Notes: generated by a model from the sequence alone, not told the origin. A stretch of 64,000 nt of DNA from Gandjariella thermophila (GCF_005405885.1 NZ_BJFL01000001.1:345312-409311); one strand, 5' to 3'. Shown: positions 53,075 to 62,369, counted from the first letter of the stretch. Made by a program: numbers and translations.

Positions 53075-53485
53075 TCAGCGCCCGGGGGCGGCGGGACGCA
53101 GCCCGTTCTGCTGCCCGGCCTCAGCCATCCGGTCGTCGTAGGTGATCAGGAGGTCCGCGTCGAGAAGCATCGCGGACGCGACATGGATGGCGTCGAGGGA
53201 ACGCAGCCGGTTCGGATTCAGGCGCTGGCTGAGGCTGACGACCTCGTCCCCGATCGGGTATTCGGCAATGCCGGACATGGCGTCGTCGACGAAATCCGCC
53301 GCGGCCACGTAGCCGAGGTCGAACCGCGTGCGGATCGCACGACTGACCTCGATCGCCGCCAGCCGGGACGACAGCAGCACGGCACGCTCGTCGGCGTGAC
53401 GGCGGAGGGCGGCCCGCAGATCCTCGGACTCGGACTCCGCGATGACCCGCTTGAGCAACGCACTGCTGTCCAGGTAGACGCGCAT
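53075..53485 (-). CDS. VapC-type PIN-domain toxin
   Basis: 136 residues with PIN-domain acidic residues in place: YLDSSALLKRV (first Asp), SRLAAIEVSRAI (Glu), LRSLDAIHVASAM (Asp) and DLLITYDDRMAEAG. VapC toxins are Mg-dependent RNases. The start overlaps the antitoxin stop (TGATG), as in most VapBC pairs. Confidence 0.9.
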   Translation of the reverse strand: MRVYLDSSALLKRVIAESESEDLRAALRRHADERAVLLSSRLAAIEVSRAIRTRFDLGYVAAADFVDDAMSGIAEYPIGDEVVSLSQRLNPNRLRSLDAIHVASAMLLDADLLITYDDRMAEAGQQNGLRPAAPGR

Positions 53486-53754
53486 CAGACGCGATCGTCG
53501 CGCTCGAGCAGGTCCAGGCTGCTCTCGCCAGGCTCGAGGTGCAGGCGCGGTCGCACGTCGCGGAACGGCAGCCGCGGCGGCGCGACCTTGCCCTGGGCGA
53601 TCAGAGGATCGGTGTCGCCGACCTGGCTCGGCAGCAGCCCGAGATATCTCCCGACCGCCTCGCGCAGGATGTCCTGCTGGGAGCGCCCGGTGCGCCGCGC
53701 CTCGGCCCGCAACGCTGCTTCCGCGTCAGGCCCCAGCCGCAGGTTCATCGCCAC
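53485..53754 (-). CDS. VapB-type antitoxin
   Basis: 89 residues: an N-terminal ribbon-helix-helix (MNLRLGPDAEAALRAEARRTGRSQQDILREAVGRYL) and an acidic, flexible C-terminus (HLEPGESSLDLLERDD) that would wrap the toxin. It precedes vapC with one-base overlap and has a short dyad upstream. Confidence 0.85.
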   Translation of the reverse strand: MAMNLRLGPDAEAALRAEARRTGRSQQDILREAVGRYLGLLPSQVGDTDPLIAQGKVAPPRLPFRDVRPRLHLEPGESSLDLLERDDRV

Positions 53755-53776
53755 GGCACAGATGGTACCAAATCAA

Positions 53777-53790
53777 TACCGCGAGCGGTA
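53777..53790. promoter_or_regulatory. Dyad TACCGC-GA-GCGGTA upstream of vapB
   Basis: Perfect 6-2-6 palindrome 23 bases upstream of the vapB start, the usual place for a VapB autoregulatory operator. Confidence 0.5.
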
Positions 53791-53851
53791 CTGTCGCATC
53801 TGACCGTTCACAGGCGCACATCGTGGCCAGGGAGTAGACGGTGGCGTCGGC

Positions 53852-54919
53852 TCACGCATGGCTGAGTTCGGGTGCGTGCCGGTGTAGGTGGATGGGGCTG
53901 GTGTGGATCCATGTGGCGTAGATGCCCCATCCCAGCGCGGACAGGCCGAGCCAGGTGATGGCCCGGTAGGTGAGCACGCTGACCGCGGCGGGCGCGGCGG
54001 GGACGCCGGCGGCGAGCATGACGCCGAGCAGCCCGGTCTCGGCGAGTCCGGCGCCGCCCGGGAAGATCTGCAGCGCGATGCTGCCCTGCACGATGAGGAA
54101 CCCCACCGCGAGTACCGGCCAGGGCACCGAGGCGCCCACCCCCGCGACGGTGGCGGTGAGCGCCAGGTAGTCCAGCAGCCAGCTGCCGACCGCGAGCAGG
54201 ATCAGCAGCACCCACCGCGGGGCGTGCGGCCGCAGCAGCGCGATGCGGGTGGACAGCCGCCGCGCCGCCTGCTCGGTCCGCGTCCGCCAGGCGTCCCGAC
54301 ACGGCGGGCACAGGCCCGGCAGCAGGCTGCCCAGCGCCAGCACCTCGTGCAGGCCGCGCCGCAGCACCGCCGGGTGGGTCAGCAGCGCCCAGCCGGCGAC
54401 CGCGAAGGCCACCACGAGCAGCGCGAACCCCACGCCCGCGCCGAAGCCGATCCGCCCGGACCAGCCCAGCACCAGCGCGCCGAGCGCCACCAGCGTCAGC
54501 GTGTCGATCAACCCGGCGACCAGCACAGACCAGGACGCCAGCGCCGCGTCGACGCCCCGGCGGCGCAACTGGTCGATCGCGTAGACCAGCGCCCCAGCGC
54601 CGCCGACCACGGGGATCGTGCTGGACACCGCGTTCTCCACGATGTTGATGCCCTGCACCGTGCGCACCGTCAGGCGCGCCCCGCCGACCAGCAGCAACTG
54701 CCGGTGCATCTCCCCGTACAGGCCGAGCGCGCCGAGGCTGCACACCGCCGCGACCGCCACCCAGTGCCAGCGCACGTTCTCCAGCGTTCGCCCCGAGTGG
54801 GTGATGTCGCCGACGAATCCGGGCACCTTCCAGGCGAGGTAGGCGACGGCCGCGACCACGATCACCCAGTGCGCGGCCTGCCGCCAGCGCGCCCGGACCA
54901 CCCCCCGCCAGGCGCTCAC
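53852..54919 (-). CDS. UPF0104 / LPG-synthase-like integral membrane protein
   Basis: 355 residues with about eight hydrophobic segments in the UPF0104 pattern (LPG synthase flippase domain without the catalytic part): WHWVAVAAVCSLGALGLYGEMHRQLL, NIVENAVSSTIPVVGGAGALVYA, and the family motif FPGGAGLAETGLLGVMLA. May flip or modify lipids. Start GTG 54919 with GGAG upstream. Its GC-rich coding and place between vapBC and hypB give no functional hint. Confidence 0.8.
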   Translation of the reverse strand: MSAWRGVVRARWRQAAHWVIVVAAVAYLAWKVPGFVGDITHSGRTLENVRWHWVAVAAVCSLGALGLYGEMHRQLLLVGGARLTVRTVQGINIVENAVSSTIPVVGGAGALVYAIDQLRRRGVDAALASWSVLVAGLIDTLTLVALGALVLGWSGRIGFGAGVGFALLVVAFAVAGWALLTHPAVLRRGLHEVLALGSLLPGLCPPCRDAWRTRTEQAARRLSTRIALLRPHAPRWVLLILLAVGSWLLDYLALTATVAGVGASVPWPVLAVGFLIVQGSIALQIFPGGAGLAETGLLGVMLAAGVPAAPAAVSVLTYRAITWLGLSALGWGIYATWIHTSPIHLHRHAPELSHA

Positions 54920-55129
54920 CGCCGGTGACTCCGCTCGTGTACGGCCGCCGCGCCGGCACCGGCCGGCACGCCGACACGGTCCGTCACCAGTGCCCGCCAA
55001 TCCGGCATGCACGAGCAGCCCCGAACGGGGCGTACGCGGAGGATCGTCCCCGGGAGGCTCACCGCACCCATGCTAGGCGCCACCCGGCATCGGACCAGGT
55101 GGATCATCAGCTCAGCGCGGACACCGGGG

Positions 55130-55822
55130 TCACGCCGCGGTCGGGACCGCGCGGCGCAGCCAGGCGTACCAGGAGTCGAGGCCGTCGCCGCGGGTGGCGG
55201 ACACCGGCAGGACGTCCACCTCGGGGTTGACGTGGCGGGCGGCGTCCACGAACCGGGGCATGTCGAACGGCACGTAGGGCAGCAGGTCCACCTTGTTGAC
55301 CAGGACGAGGGTGGCGGCCCGGAACATGTGCGGGTACTTGACCGGTTTGTCCTCGCCCTCGGTCACCGACATGATCACCACTCGGTGCCGCTCGCCGAGG
55401 TCGAACAGCGCCGGGCAGACCAGGTTGCCGACGTTCTCCACGAGCAGCACCGAACCGGGCGGCGGGTCGAGCACCGGCAGCGCGCCGGCCAGCATCTCGG
55501 CGTCCAGGTGGCAGCCGGTGCCGGTGTTGATCTGGACCACGTTGCCGCCGGCGGCGCGGATCCGGTCGGCGTCGATCCGGGTGGCCTGGTCGCCCTCGGC
55601 GACCGAGATGGCCAGCTCGCCGCCGAGGTCGGTGACCATCCGCTCCAGCAGCGTGGTCTTGCCCGCCCCCGGCGAGCTCATCAGGTTCACCGCGAGCACG
55701 CCGTGCTCGGCGAACCAGGCCCGGTTCCGGTCGGCCAGCCGGTCGTTCTTGGCCAGCACGTCCTGCTCCAGCAGCACCGTCCTGGTCTCCGCCGGGTCAT
55801 CGCAGCCGCAGGTTCCGCACAC
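55130..55822 (-). CDS. hypB: Hydrogenase nickel-incorporation GTPase HypB
   Basis: 230 residues. N-terminal metal motif VCGTCGC, then the GTPase: P-loop SSPGAGKTTLLE, DQATRID, NTGTGCHLDAEM, VENVGNLVCPA, EGEDKPVKYPHMF and NKVDLLPY. No His-rich nickel-storage stretch. It delivers Ni to the hydrogenase large subunit with HypA. GTG 55822 lies two bases after the hypA stop. Last gene of the maturation operon. Confidence 0.93.
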   Translation of the reverse strand: MCGTCGCDDPAETRTVLLEQDVLAKNDRLADRNRAWFAEHGVLAVNLMSSPGAGKTTLLERMVTDLGGELAISVAEGDQATRIDADRIRAAGGNVVQINTGTGCHLDAEMLAGALPVLDPPPGSVLLVENVGNLVCPALFDLGERHRVVIMSVTEGEDKPVKYPHMFRAATLVLVNKVDLLPYVPFDMPRFVDAARHVNPEVDVLPVSATRGDGLDSWYAWLRRAVPTAA

Positions 55823-55824
55823 GA

Positions 55825-56154
55825 TCAGGCCACCTCCACACGTTTGACCAGCAGTTGCCGGCCGCTGGTGAGTTCCAGGTCCGCGCTGCCGCACGGGCAG
55901 ACCGCCAGCGGGTCGACCAGTTCGGTTTCCCGCCCGCAGCGCCGGCAGCGTCCCCGCCCGGGCGGTTCGACGATGTCCAGCCGGGCACCGGCCAGCGGGG
56001 TGCCCTCGGCGACCAGCGGGAAGCAGAACCGCACCGACTCGACCGCCACCCCGGACAGCCGGCCGATCTCCAGCACCACCCGGCTCACCCGCGTGTCGCC
56101 CAGCCGCTCGGTCACCGCGTCCACCACGCCCTGCGTGATCGCCAACTCGTGCAT
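55825..56154 (-). CDS. hypA: Nickel metallochaperone HypA
   Basis: 109 residues: N-terminal MHE nickel site (MHELAITQGVVDAV), SVRFCFPLVAEGTPLAGARLDI, and a zinc domain with two pairs of cysteines (CRRCGRE and CPCGSADLE). Partner of HypB. Its start follows the hypE stop by 5 bases. Confidence 0.92.
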   Translation of the reverse strand: MHELAITQGVVDAVTERLGDTRVSRVVLEIGRLSGVAVESVRFCFPLVAEGTPLAGARLDIVEPPGRGRCRRCGRETELVDPLAVCPCGSADLELTSGRQLLVKRVEVA

Positions 56155-56159
56155 ATTGA

Positions 56160-57251
56160 TCAGCAGATGCGCGGCAGCGGGTCGCCGACCAGCAGGTCCA
56201 CCACCCTGGTGCCGCCGAAACCGGTGTTGAGCAGCACCATGCCCGGCTGGTCGTCAGTGACCCGGCCGACGATCGCCGCCGCCTCGCCGAGCGGGTGCTC
56301 GCGCAGCGCGGCGAGTGCGGTGTCCGCCTCCGCGCCGTCCACGACGACCACGATCCGGCCCTCGCAGGCCACGTACAGCGGATCGATGCCGAGCAACTCG
56401 CAGGCACCGCGGACCTCGGTGCGCACCGGGATGGCGTCCTCGTCCACCACCACGCCGACCCCGGCGGCGGTGGCGATCTCGTTGAGGATGGTGGCCACCC
56501 CGCCCCGGGTGGCGTCGCGCATCGCGCGCACCCCGGTGGTGCGGTCCAGCAGGTGCGCGACCAGGCCGTGCACCGGCGCGGTGTCCGAGGCGAGTTCGGC
56601 GTGGATGTCCAACTCGCCGCGGGCCAGCATGATGGTGACGCCGTGCTCGCCGATCGGCCCGGACACCAGGATCGCGTCGCCGGGCCGGGCATGGACGACA
56701 CCGAGCCGCACCGGCCGGTCCAGCAGGCCGACCCCGGCGGTGGTGATGTAGCAGCCGTCCGCCTTGCCGCGCTGCACCACCTTGGTGTCCCCGGTGACGA
56801 TCTGCACGCCGGCCGCATCGGCGGCGGCCCGCATGGACGCCGCGATCCGGGTGAGCGCTTCGACCTCGAACCCTTCCTCCAGGATGAAGCTGGCGGACAG
56901 GTGCAGCGGCCGGGCGCCGGTGACGGCGAGATCGTTGACGGTGCCGTTGACCGCGAGGTCGCCGATGTCCCCGCCGGGGAAGAACAGCGGGGAGACCACA
57001 TAGGAGTCGGTGGTGAAGGCCAGCCTCGCACCGTCCACAGTGCACTCGGCACCGTCCTCCAGCGGCTCCAGCAGCGGGTTGCCGAACGCGGCCAGGAACA
57101 CCGCCTCGACCAGCGTGCGGCTGGCCTTGCCGCCGGAGCCGTGCGCCAGGGTGATCCGGTCCTCCCGGATCCGGGCCGCGCGCTGCCGGGCGCGCTCGAT
57201 GCGGTGCAGCACCTGCTGCTCCCGGTCCAGTTGTGGAAGCCGCGGGTTCAT
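56160..57251 (-). CDS. hypE: Carbamoyl-dehydratase HypE
   Basis: 363 residues with ATP-binding GSGGKASRTLVEAVF, FTTDSYVVSPLFFPGGDIGDLAVNGTVNDLAVTGA and a C-terminal PRIC tail, whose final cysteine is carbamoylated by HypF and dehydrated to the cyanide donor. ATG 57251 overlaps the hypD stop (ATGA). All key residues are present. Confidence 0.95.
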   Translation of the reverse strand: MNPRLPQLDREQQVLHRIERARQRAARIREDRITLAHGSGGKASRTLVEAVFLAAFGNPLLEPLEDGAECTVDGARLAFTTDSYVVSPLFFPGGDIGDLAVNGTVNDLAVTGARPLHLSASFILEEGFEVEALTRIAASMRAAADAAGVQIVTGDTKVVQRGKADGCYITTAGVGLLDRPVRLGVVHARPGDAILVSGPIGEHGVTIMLARGELDIHAELASDTAPVHGLVAHLLDRTTGVRAMRDATRGGVATILNEIATAAGVGVVVDEDAIPVRTEVRGACELLGIDPLYVACEGRIVVVVDGAEADTALAALREHPLGEAAAIVGRVTDDQPGMVLLNTGFGGTRVVDLLVGDPLPRIC

Positions 57252-58375
57252 CGCGCGGTCGCCTCCTTGACCCGGCTCCGGGTGAACCGGCCGAAGTTGT
57301 AGTAGGCGGCGCAGGCGCCCTCCGGGGACACCATGCAGGTGCCGATCGGCGTCTCGGGCGTGCAGGCGGTGCCGAACACCTTGCACTCCCACGGTTTGAG
57401 CACGCCTTTGAGCACCTCGCCGCACTGGCAGGACTTCGGGTCGGCGACCCGCACGCCGGGCACGGTGAACCGGCGCTCGGCGTCGAACGCGGCGTAGGTG
57501 TCGCGGACGCGCAGCGCGGAGTGCGAGATGAAGCCGAGGCCGCGCCACTCGAAGTACGGCCGCAGTTCCATCACCTCGGCCACCGCGCGCAGCGCCACCG
57601 GGTTACCGTCCCACGGCACCACCCTGCGGTACTGGTTCTCCACCTCGGCCCGACCCTCGGAGAGTTGCTTGAGCAGCAGGTAGATGGACTGCAACAAATC
57701 CAGCGGCTCGAACCCGGCGACCACCAGCGGTTTGCCGTACTCGGCGGCGATGAACTCGTACGGCCGGGCGCCGATCACGGTGGACACGTGTCCCGGCCCG
57801 AGAAACCCGTCCAGCCGCAGGTCCGGCGAGTCCAGGATGGCCTTGATCGCCGGAATGATGGTCACGTGGTTGCAGAACACCGAGAAGTTCGTGATGCCCT
57901 CGGCGGCCGCGCGGAGCACGGTCATCGCGGTGGACGGTGCGGTGGTCTCGAAGCCGATGGCCATGAACACCACGTGCCGGTCGGGGTGCTGCCGGGCCAG
58001 CTTCAGCGCGTCCAGCGGTGAGTACACCATCCGGATGTCCGCGCCGTTCGCCTTGGCGTCGAAGAACGACCCTTCGCCGCCGGGCACCCGCATCATGTCG
58101 CCGAACGAGGTGAGGATGACCTCGGACTGGCGGGCGATGTGGACGGCGTCGTCCACCCGGCCCATCGGGATCACGCACACCGGGCAGCCCGGCCCGTGCA
58201 CCAGGGTGACGGTCTCCGGCAGGTAGTCCTCCAGGCCGTGCTTGTAGATGGTGTGCGTGTGGCCGCCGCACACCTCCATGAACCGGTACTGCCGGCCCGG
58301 TTCGCACAGCGCGGCGATCCGGGCGGCCAGCGCCCTGGCCTTGTCCGCGTCGCGGTACTCGTCGACGAAACGCAT
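57248..58375 (-). CDS. hypD: Fe-(CN)2CO assembly protein HypD
   Basis: 375 residues. The central motif MEVCGGHTHTIYKHGL and GPGCPVCV carry the cysteines for the Fe scaffold, and the C-terminus has a [4Fe-4S] site (CQCGEVLKGVLKPWECKVFGTACTPETPIGTCM). It assembles the iron centre with HypC. ATG 58375 follows GGTGA; GTG 58384 is an alternative. Confidence 0.95.
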   Translation of the reverse strand: MRFVDEYRDADKARALAARIAALCEPGRQYRFMEVCGGHTHTIYKHGLEDYLPETVTLVHGPGCPVCVIPMGRVDDAVHIARQSEVILTSFGDMMRVPGGEGSFFDAKANGADIRMVYSPLDALKLARQHPDRHVVFMAIGFETTAPSTAMTVLRAAAEGITNFSVFCNHVTIIPAIKAILDSPDLRLDGFLGPGHVSTVIGARPYEFIAAEYGKPLVVAGFEPLDLLQSIYLLLKQLSEGRAEVENQYRRVVPWDGNPVALRAVAEVMELRPYFEWRGLGFISHSALRVRDTYAAFDAERRFTVPGVRVADPKSCQCGEVLKGVLKPWECKVFGTACTPETPIGTCMVSPEGACAAYYNFGRFTRSRVKEATAR

Positions 58376-58387
58376 GGTCGTCACCGC

Positions 58388-58660
58388 CTACTCGATCCGG
58401 GATTCACGCAGCGCCGCCAACTCGTCCGCATACGCCTGGCCGAGGCTTTCCAGGAACTCCAGCGCCGACCGGGCCTCCGCTTCGTCGATTTTGGACAGTG
58501 CGAAGCCGACGTGCACCAGCACCCACTCCCCCGCCTTCGGCGGGTCCTCGGTGAGCAGGCCGATGTTGATCGCCCGGCGGACGCCGCTGACGTCGACCAT
58601 GGCCAGGTCCGGCCGGTCGCTGAGCACCTCGACCACCTCCCCGGGGATACCGAGGCACAT
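58388..58660 (-). CDS. hypC: Hydrogenase chaperone HypC
   Basis: 90 residues opening MCLGIPGEVVEV, whose Cys2 binds iron with HypD; then the beta-barrel strands to WVLVHVGFALSKIDEAEA. A canonical HypC. It follows the endopeptidase gene by four bases. Confidence 0.94.
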   Translation of the reverse strand: MCLGIPGEVVEVLSDRPDLAMVDVSGVRRAINIGLLTEDPPKAGEWVLVHVGFALSKIDEAEARSALEFLESLGQAYADELAALRESRIE

Positions 58661-58664
58661 GGGA

Positions 58665-59183
58665 TCACCTCATCCTTCGGTCGATTAGTTCGCGGACGAT
58701 CCGGACGGCCTCGTCCACCGCGCCGGCCACCGGCGGGGACAGGCCGATGCCCTGGCTGGTGTCGGCGGGTTCGCAACCGACCACGAGGACCCGCCCGGCG
58801 TCCCCGCCGAGCAGCGCGAGCAGGTCCAGCACCGCGTCCGGCGTCATCCCGTGGGCGTCCACCGACGGCTTCGGCGCCGGCCCGGCCGGGCCCGCCCCGT
58901 GGACGGCGGCGGCGCAGGCCTTCGGCGCGGGCGCGCGGCGGTCCAGTTCGATCAGGTAGACGGTGCCCGGCTGGCCGCCACGGGCGGCGGCGTCCACCAG
59001 GATCGTGGTGTGGTAGCCGCCGAGCAGGTCGTAGGCCAGGCGCATGCCGCTGATGCCGTAGTCGGCGACCTGCACCCAGTCCGGCAGCGGCTGCTCGGCC
59101 AGCCGGCGGGCGACCTCCACGCCGAACCCGTCGTCGCCGAGGAAGATGTTGCCGATCCCGGCGACCAGCACCCGCGGGGTCAC
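58665..59183 (-). CDS. Hydrogenase maturation endopeptidase (HyaD/HycI family)
   Basis: 172 residues: N-terminal VLVAGIGNIFLGDDGFGVEVARRL with the nickel-ligand glutamate/aspartate pattern, YGISGMRLAYDLLGGYHTTILVDAA, and SVDAHGMTPDAVLDLL. It trims the C-terminus of the large subunit after Ni insertion. GTG 59183 overlaps the upstream stop (GTGA). This implies a NiFe hydrogenase with a cleavable large subunit elsewhere in the genome. Confidence 0.9.
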   Translation of the reverse strand: MTPRVLVAGIGNIFLGDDGFGVEVARRLAEQPLPDWVQVADYGISGMRLAYDLLGGYHTTILVDAAARGGQPGTVYLIELDRRAPAPKACAAAVHGAGPAGPAPKPSVDAHGMTPDAVLDLLALLGGDAGRVLVVGCEPADTSQGIGLSPPVAGAVDEAVRIVRELIDRRMR

Positions 59184-60631
59184 CGGGACACCTCCCCGTG
59201 CTCGCCGGCCGGTATCGGCTCCACCTCGTCGGGCGCGAAGTAGCGGAACCGGCCGTTCGCGCGGGCTATCTCGCCCGCCGGGTCGTCGTCCAGGGTGACC
59301 GCCAGGTAGTGCTCGTCGTCGCAGTCCAGGAACACCGCGTGCACCGTGGCGGTCCGGCCGGCCACGAACATGTCCTGCGCGTCGGAGCCGCCGGTGGGGC
59401 GCAACCGGACCCGGCTGCCCCGGCGCACCTCGACGCCGTCGACCAGCACGCTGTTCGCCTCCGGCCGCACCGCGGCGTCGGCCACCGGGTCCCACCAGGG
59501 CGGCGGCCCCGTGCCGGCCGCGCGCGGGTCCGGCACGGCCGGCCCGGTCGGTGAGCTCACCCGGGGCACCCGCCCCGTGCCGTGCAGCCGCCGCATCACC
59601 TCCGGCGGCATGCTCTCCACCCGGTCCAGGATCTCCGCGGCCCGCGCGTCCGTGGCCCGCGCCTGCCGCTTCTCCTCGTCGGTGAGGGTGAGCGTGCGCA
59701 GCACCAGCAACTCGTCGATCTCCGTGGCGTCGAACAGGTCGCCGGGGCTCTCGCTGGCCACCGTCGGGTGGTCGTAGAGCACGATCGGCGCGGACAGCAC
59801 CACGTCCCGGCACCCGGGCGGCCCGCCGAGCACCGGCCAAGCGTTGCGGTTCACGCACGCCCTCGCGGCGTCCCCGGCCCATCCGGGCGGGTCGAGTAGG
59901 GACAGGAACCCGCCGCCGGTGGCGGCCAGCGCGGTGTGCGCGGCGATCAGCGAGTGGCGCAGCGCCTCGTCCCGACCCGCGCGCGAATCCCGCCACGGCG
60001 AGGTGTTGGCCACCTCGGCGCGGATCCGCAGCAGCTCGCGCGCCGCCGGCACGGGCTCGGCGGACAGCCGCAGCTCGCCGGACAGCGGGTGCCGCTGGCG
60101 GACGACGCGGCCGCGCAGCTCACCGGACAGCTCGCGCAGCTCCGCCACGTCCTGGCCGCCGGGAAGGGTGAACGGCACGGTGCGTGCCTCGGCCACCAGG
60201 TCGGCCACCCCGACCGCCGCGTCGACCTGCCGTTCCACCGCCTCGTCCCAGGTGACCGCATCGACCCCGGCCACCCGCAGCGCGTCCACCGAGACGAACC
60301 GGCCGCCCGGCTCGGCCCGCTGCACGATCCTGGCCTGGGCCTGCAGGAACCGGACCCGGACGTGCAGCGTGGCCCGCGCCGCCCGATCCGGGTCCGGCTC
60401 GAGCAGGCACTCGGTGCGCGCCGAGTCGTGCTCGCCGGTGCCGGCCTCGGCGTAGCCGGGCGGCACCAGCACACCGAACTGCCACCGCGCCCTGGCCTGG
60501 TTCTTCGCCGCCGTGCCCCGGTACGGGTAGAGCAGGTAGCCCTCGTACAGCACCGCGTCCGCGACCGCGGCCACTCGGTCCAGCGCCGCCGCCAGGTCCG
60601 GTGCGCCACGGTCCGGCACCGGGCCGCTCAC
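59180..60631 (-). CDS. Conserved hydrogenase-cluster protein, 483 residues, unknown function
   Basis: No catalytic motif recognised. N-terminal part with LYEGYLLYPYRGTAAKNQARARWQFGVLVPP, a middle helical region, a CVNRNAWPVLGGPP segment, and a C-terminal beta-rich domain (GSRVRLRPTGG..DMFVAGRTATVHAVFLDCDDEHYLAVTLDDDP..GRFRYFAPDEVEPI). It overlaps the downstream endopeptidase gene and the upstream gene (GTGA at both ends). Such proteins accompany the high-affinity (group 1h) hydrogenase clusters of actinobacteria, from memory; exact family name not assigned here. Confidence 0.75.
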   Translation of the reverse strand: MSGPVPDRGAPDLAAALDRVAAVADAVLYEGYLLYPYRGTAAKNQARARWQFGVLVPPGYAEAGTGEHDSARTECLLEPDPDRAARATLHVRVRFLQAQARIVQRAEPGGRFVSVDALRVAGVDAVTWDEAVERQVDAAVGVADLVAEARTVPFTLPGGQDVAELRELSGELRGRVVRQRHPLSGELRLSAEPVPAARELLRIRAEVANTSPWRDSRAGRDEALRHSLIAAHTALAATGGGFLSLLDPPGWAGDAARACVNRNAWPVLGGPPGCRDVVLSAPIVLYDHPTVASESPGDLFDATEIDELLVLRTLTLTDEEKRQARATDARAAEILDRVESMPPEVMRRLHGTGRVPRVSSPTGPAVPDPRAAGTGPPPWWDPVADAAVRPEANSVLVDGVEVRRGSRVRLRPTGGSDAQDMFVAGRTATVHAVFLDCDDEHYLAVTLDDDPAGEIARANGRFRYFAPDEVEPIPAGEHGEVSR

Positions 60632-61263
60632 GGGGTCGCGTCCTGCGGCAGCAGGCTGGCCAGCGCGGTGTCCCAGGTCGGCAGCGACTGGCCGGCCTTG
60701 TAGCGCAGCAGCGCGTCGAGGGTGTCCCGGTGCACCCGGATCCACGCCGCGTCCGGGAAGTACAGGTCCATCAGCTCCCGCCACACCCGCACCGGCATCC
60801 GGTGGGCGGTGCGGTGCCGCCACGGCACCTGCTCCACCCAGAACCCGGTGTCGCCGCGGCCGAACACGGTGCCGGAGAACATCAGCACCATCGGCACCGC
60901 GCCGTCCTCGAGCGCGTGCAGGTACTTGCCGGCGGCGACCTCGAGGTCGTAGGTGCACGGCACGGGCAGCTCGATCTCGGTGCTGCCGACGAAGCCGGGC
61001 ACCATGATCGAGGTGTTGGCCAGTTCCAGCGACTGCGGCGGCTGCCCCCACCGGCCCGGCTCGTCGAACAGGTGGCCGAGCAGTTCGCCCTCCTCCGCCG
61101 AGTACTCCCGCTGCCGCGGCTCGATGTGGATCTGCACCCGCAGCGCGATCGCGTGGATCCGCAGCCCGCTCGGTGCGCCGATCCGCAACCGGAACAGCAG
61201 TGTCGGCGCGGCCGCGAGCCGCTGCGGTGCGACATCGACGCAGTCGAAAGACAGATCCGTCAT
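60628..61263 (-). CDS. Conserved hydrogenase-cluster protein, DUF6084-like
   Basis: 211 residues of beta-rich sequence: LSFDCVDVAPQRLAAAPTLLFRLRI, IHAIALRVQIHIEPRQREYS, STEIELPVPCTYDLEVAAGKYLHAL, VPMVLMFSGTVFGRGDTGFWVEQVPW, VWRELMDLYFPDAAWIRV. The pattern matches the DUF6084 family of NiFe-hydrogenase operons as I recall it. GGGGGTG precedes ATG 61263. Role in maturation or electron transfer unknown. Confidence 0.68.
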   Translation of the reverse strand: MTDLSFDCVDVAPQRLAAAPTLLFRLRIGAPSGLRIHAIALRVQIHIEPRQREYSAEEGELLGHLFDEPGRWGQPPQSLELANTSIMVPGFVGSTEIELPVPCTYDLEVAAGKYLHALEDGAVPMVLMFSGTVFGRGDTGFWVEQVPWRHRTAHRMPVRVWRELMDLYFPDAAWIRVHRDTLDALLRYKAGQSLPTWDTALASLLPQDATP

Positions 61264-61367
61264 GACACCCCCAGAGCTCAAGCGCGGCGCTCGTGGCCGA
61301 GTCGGTGAGCAGGCCCCCGCCCGGCCGCGTGGGGCGTGCCGGTGCTGCCGGAGCGGGATCCGGTTCG

Positions 61368-62144
61368 TCACTCCTCGGTGAGCGCCTCCCCGTTGTCGTT
61401 CCCGCCGCCGCCCATGCCGTCCTGTTCGCCGCTGCCGAGACCGTGCGCCCCGCCGCCGGGGGCGGTGCCGCCCAGCGCCGGATCGGACGGCAGCGCGGAC
61501 ACCGTCAGCTCCCACAGCACGTGGTAGACCGTGGTCTGCGCCTCCTGGATGCGGTGCACCGAGGTGGACGGCACGACGAACAGGTGGTCGATGCTCGCCG
61601 AGCTGGCCATCCGGCCGCCGTCCGCGCCGGCGATCCCGACGGTGAGCAGCCCCCTGCGGCGCGCCTCGTCGAAGCCGCGCAGCAGGTTCTCCGAGTTGCC
61701 GCTGGTGGACAGCCCCACCGCGATGTCGTTGCGGCGCGCGAACGCGGCGATCTGCCGCGCGTAGACGACGTCGAAGCCGACGTCGTTGGACAGCGCGGTG
61801 AGCACGGCGACGTCGCTGGTCAGCCCGAAGGCGGGCAGTGGCCGCGCGCCCCGGCCCGGGTGCAGGAACAGGCTGGCCAGATCCTGCGCGTCGGTGGCGC
61901 TGCCGCCGTTGCCGAACGCGAACAGCCGGCCGCCGCAGGCGAACGCCCGCGCCATGTCCGCGGCGCACGCGGCGAGCCGCTCCGCCTCGCGGGCCACCAC
62001 GTGGCCGCGCAGCTCGGTGATCTCCCGAATCTTGTCTACTGTGGACCGTTGGACCTCGGTGAGCACGGCGTCCGTGTCACCCCGGTCCGCGTAGAGGAAC
62101 GGGTACAGCGAGGCCATCGGGTCGGTGGCGCGTTGCCGGGTCAC
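61368..62144 (-). CDS. SIS-domain (GmhA-like) protein, copy 1
   Basis: 258 residues. SIS fold with FAFGNGGSATDAQDLASLFL, IAVGLSTSGNSENLLRGFDEAR and TTVYHVLWELTV, as in sedoheptulose-7-phosphate isomerases. The C-terminus is Gly-rich and disordered (GGTAPGGGAHGLGSGEQDGMGGGGN). GTG 62144 overlaps the HypC-like stop. Isomerase-like genes of this type recur in actinobacterial hydrogenase clusters; substrate unknown. Confidence 0.85.
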   Translation of the reverse strand: MTRQRATDPMASLYPFLYADRGDTDAVLTEVQRSTVDKIREITELRGHVVAREAERLAACAADMARAFACGGRLFAFGNGGSATDAQDLASLFLHPGRGARPLPAFGLTSDVAVLTALSNDVGFDVVYARQIAAFARRNDIAVGLSTSGNSENLLRGFDEARRRGLLTVGIAGADGGRMASSASIDHLFVVPSTSVHRIQEAQTTVYHVLWELTVSALPSDPALGGTAPGGGAHGLGSGEQDGMGGGGNDNGEALTEE

Positions 62145-62368
62145 GACGACCGTCCCAGTACCGCGATGGCCTCCTTGGCGTGCACCAGGATCGTGTCGCC
62201 GACCCGGGCGTCCACCAGGGCCACGCTGACCACCTCCTCGCCCGCGCCGGTGTGCACCGCGGCGAGGTCGTCGTCGAGCAGGCGCGTCACCCGCACCGGC
62301 ACGGCCTCGTCCGAGCACGTCACGCAGACCTCGTCGGCGCAGTCGGCGGTGCGGTCGGAACCGGCCAC
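62141..62368 (-). CDS. Second HypC/HupF-like small protein
   Basis: 75 residues. The barrel strands VPVRVTRLLDDDLAAVHTGAGEEVVSVALVDARVGDTILVHAKEAIAVL match HypC/HupF, but the N-terminus is extended and instead of MC it has a C-x2-C-like cluster (CADEVCVTCSDEA). Sits between the two SIS genes with overlapping ends. Probably a specialised chaperone variant. Confidence 0.75.
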   Translation of the reverse strand: MAGSDRTADCADEVCVTCSDEAVPVRVTRLLDDDLAAVHTGAGEEVVSVALVDARVGDTILVHAKEAIAVLGRSS

Positions 62369-62369
62369 G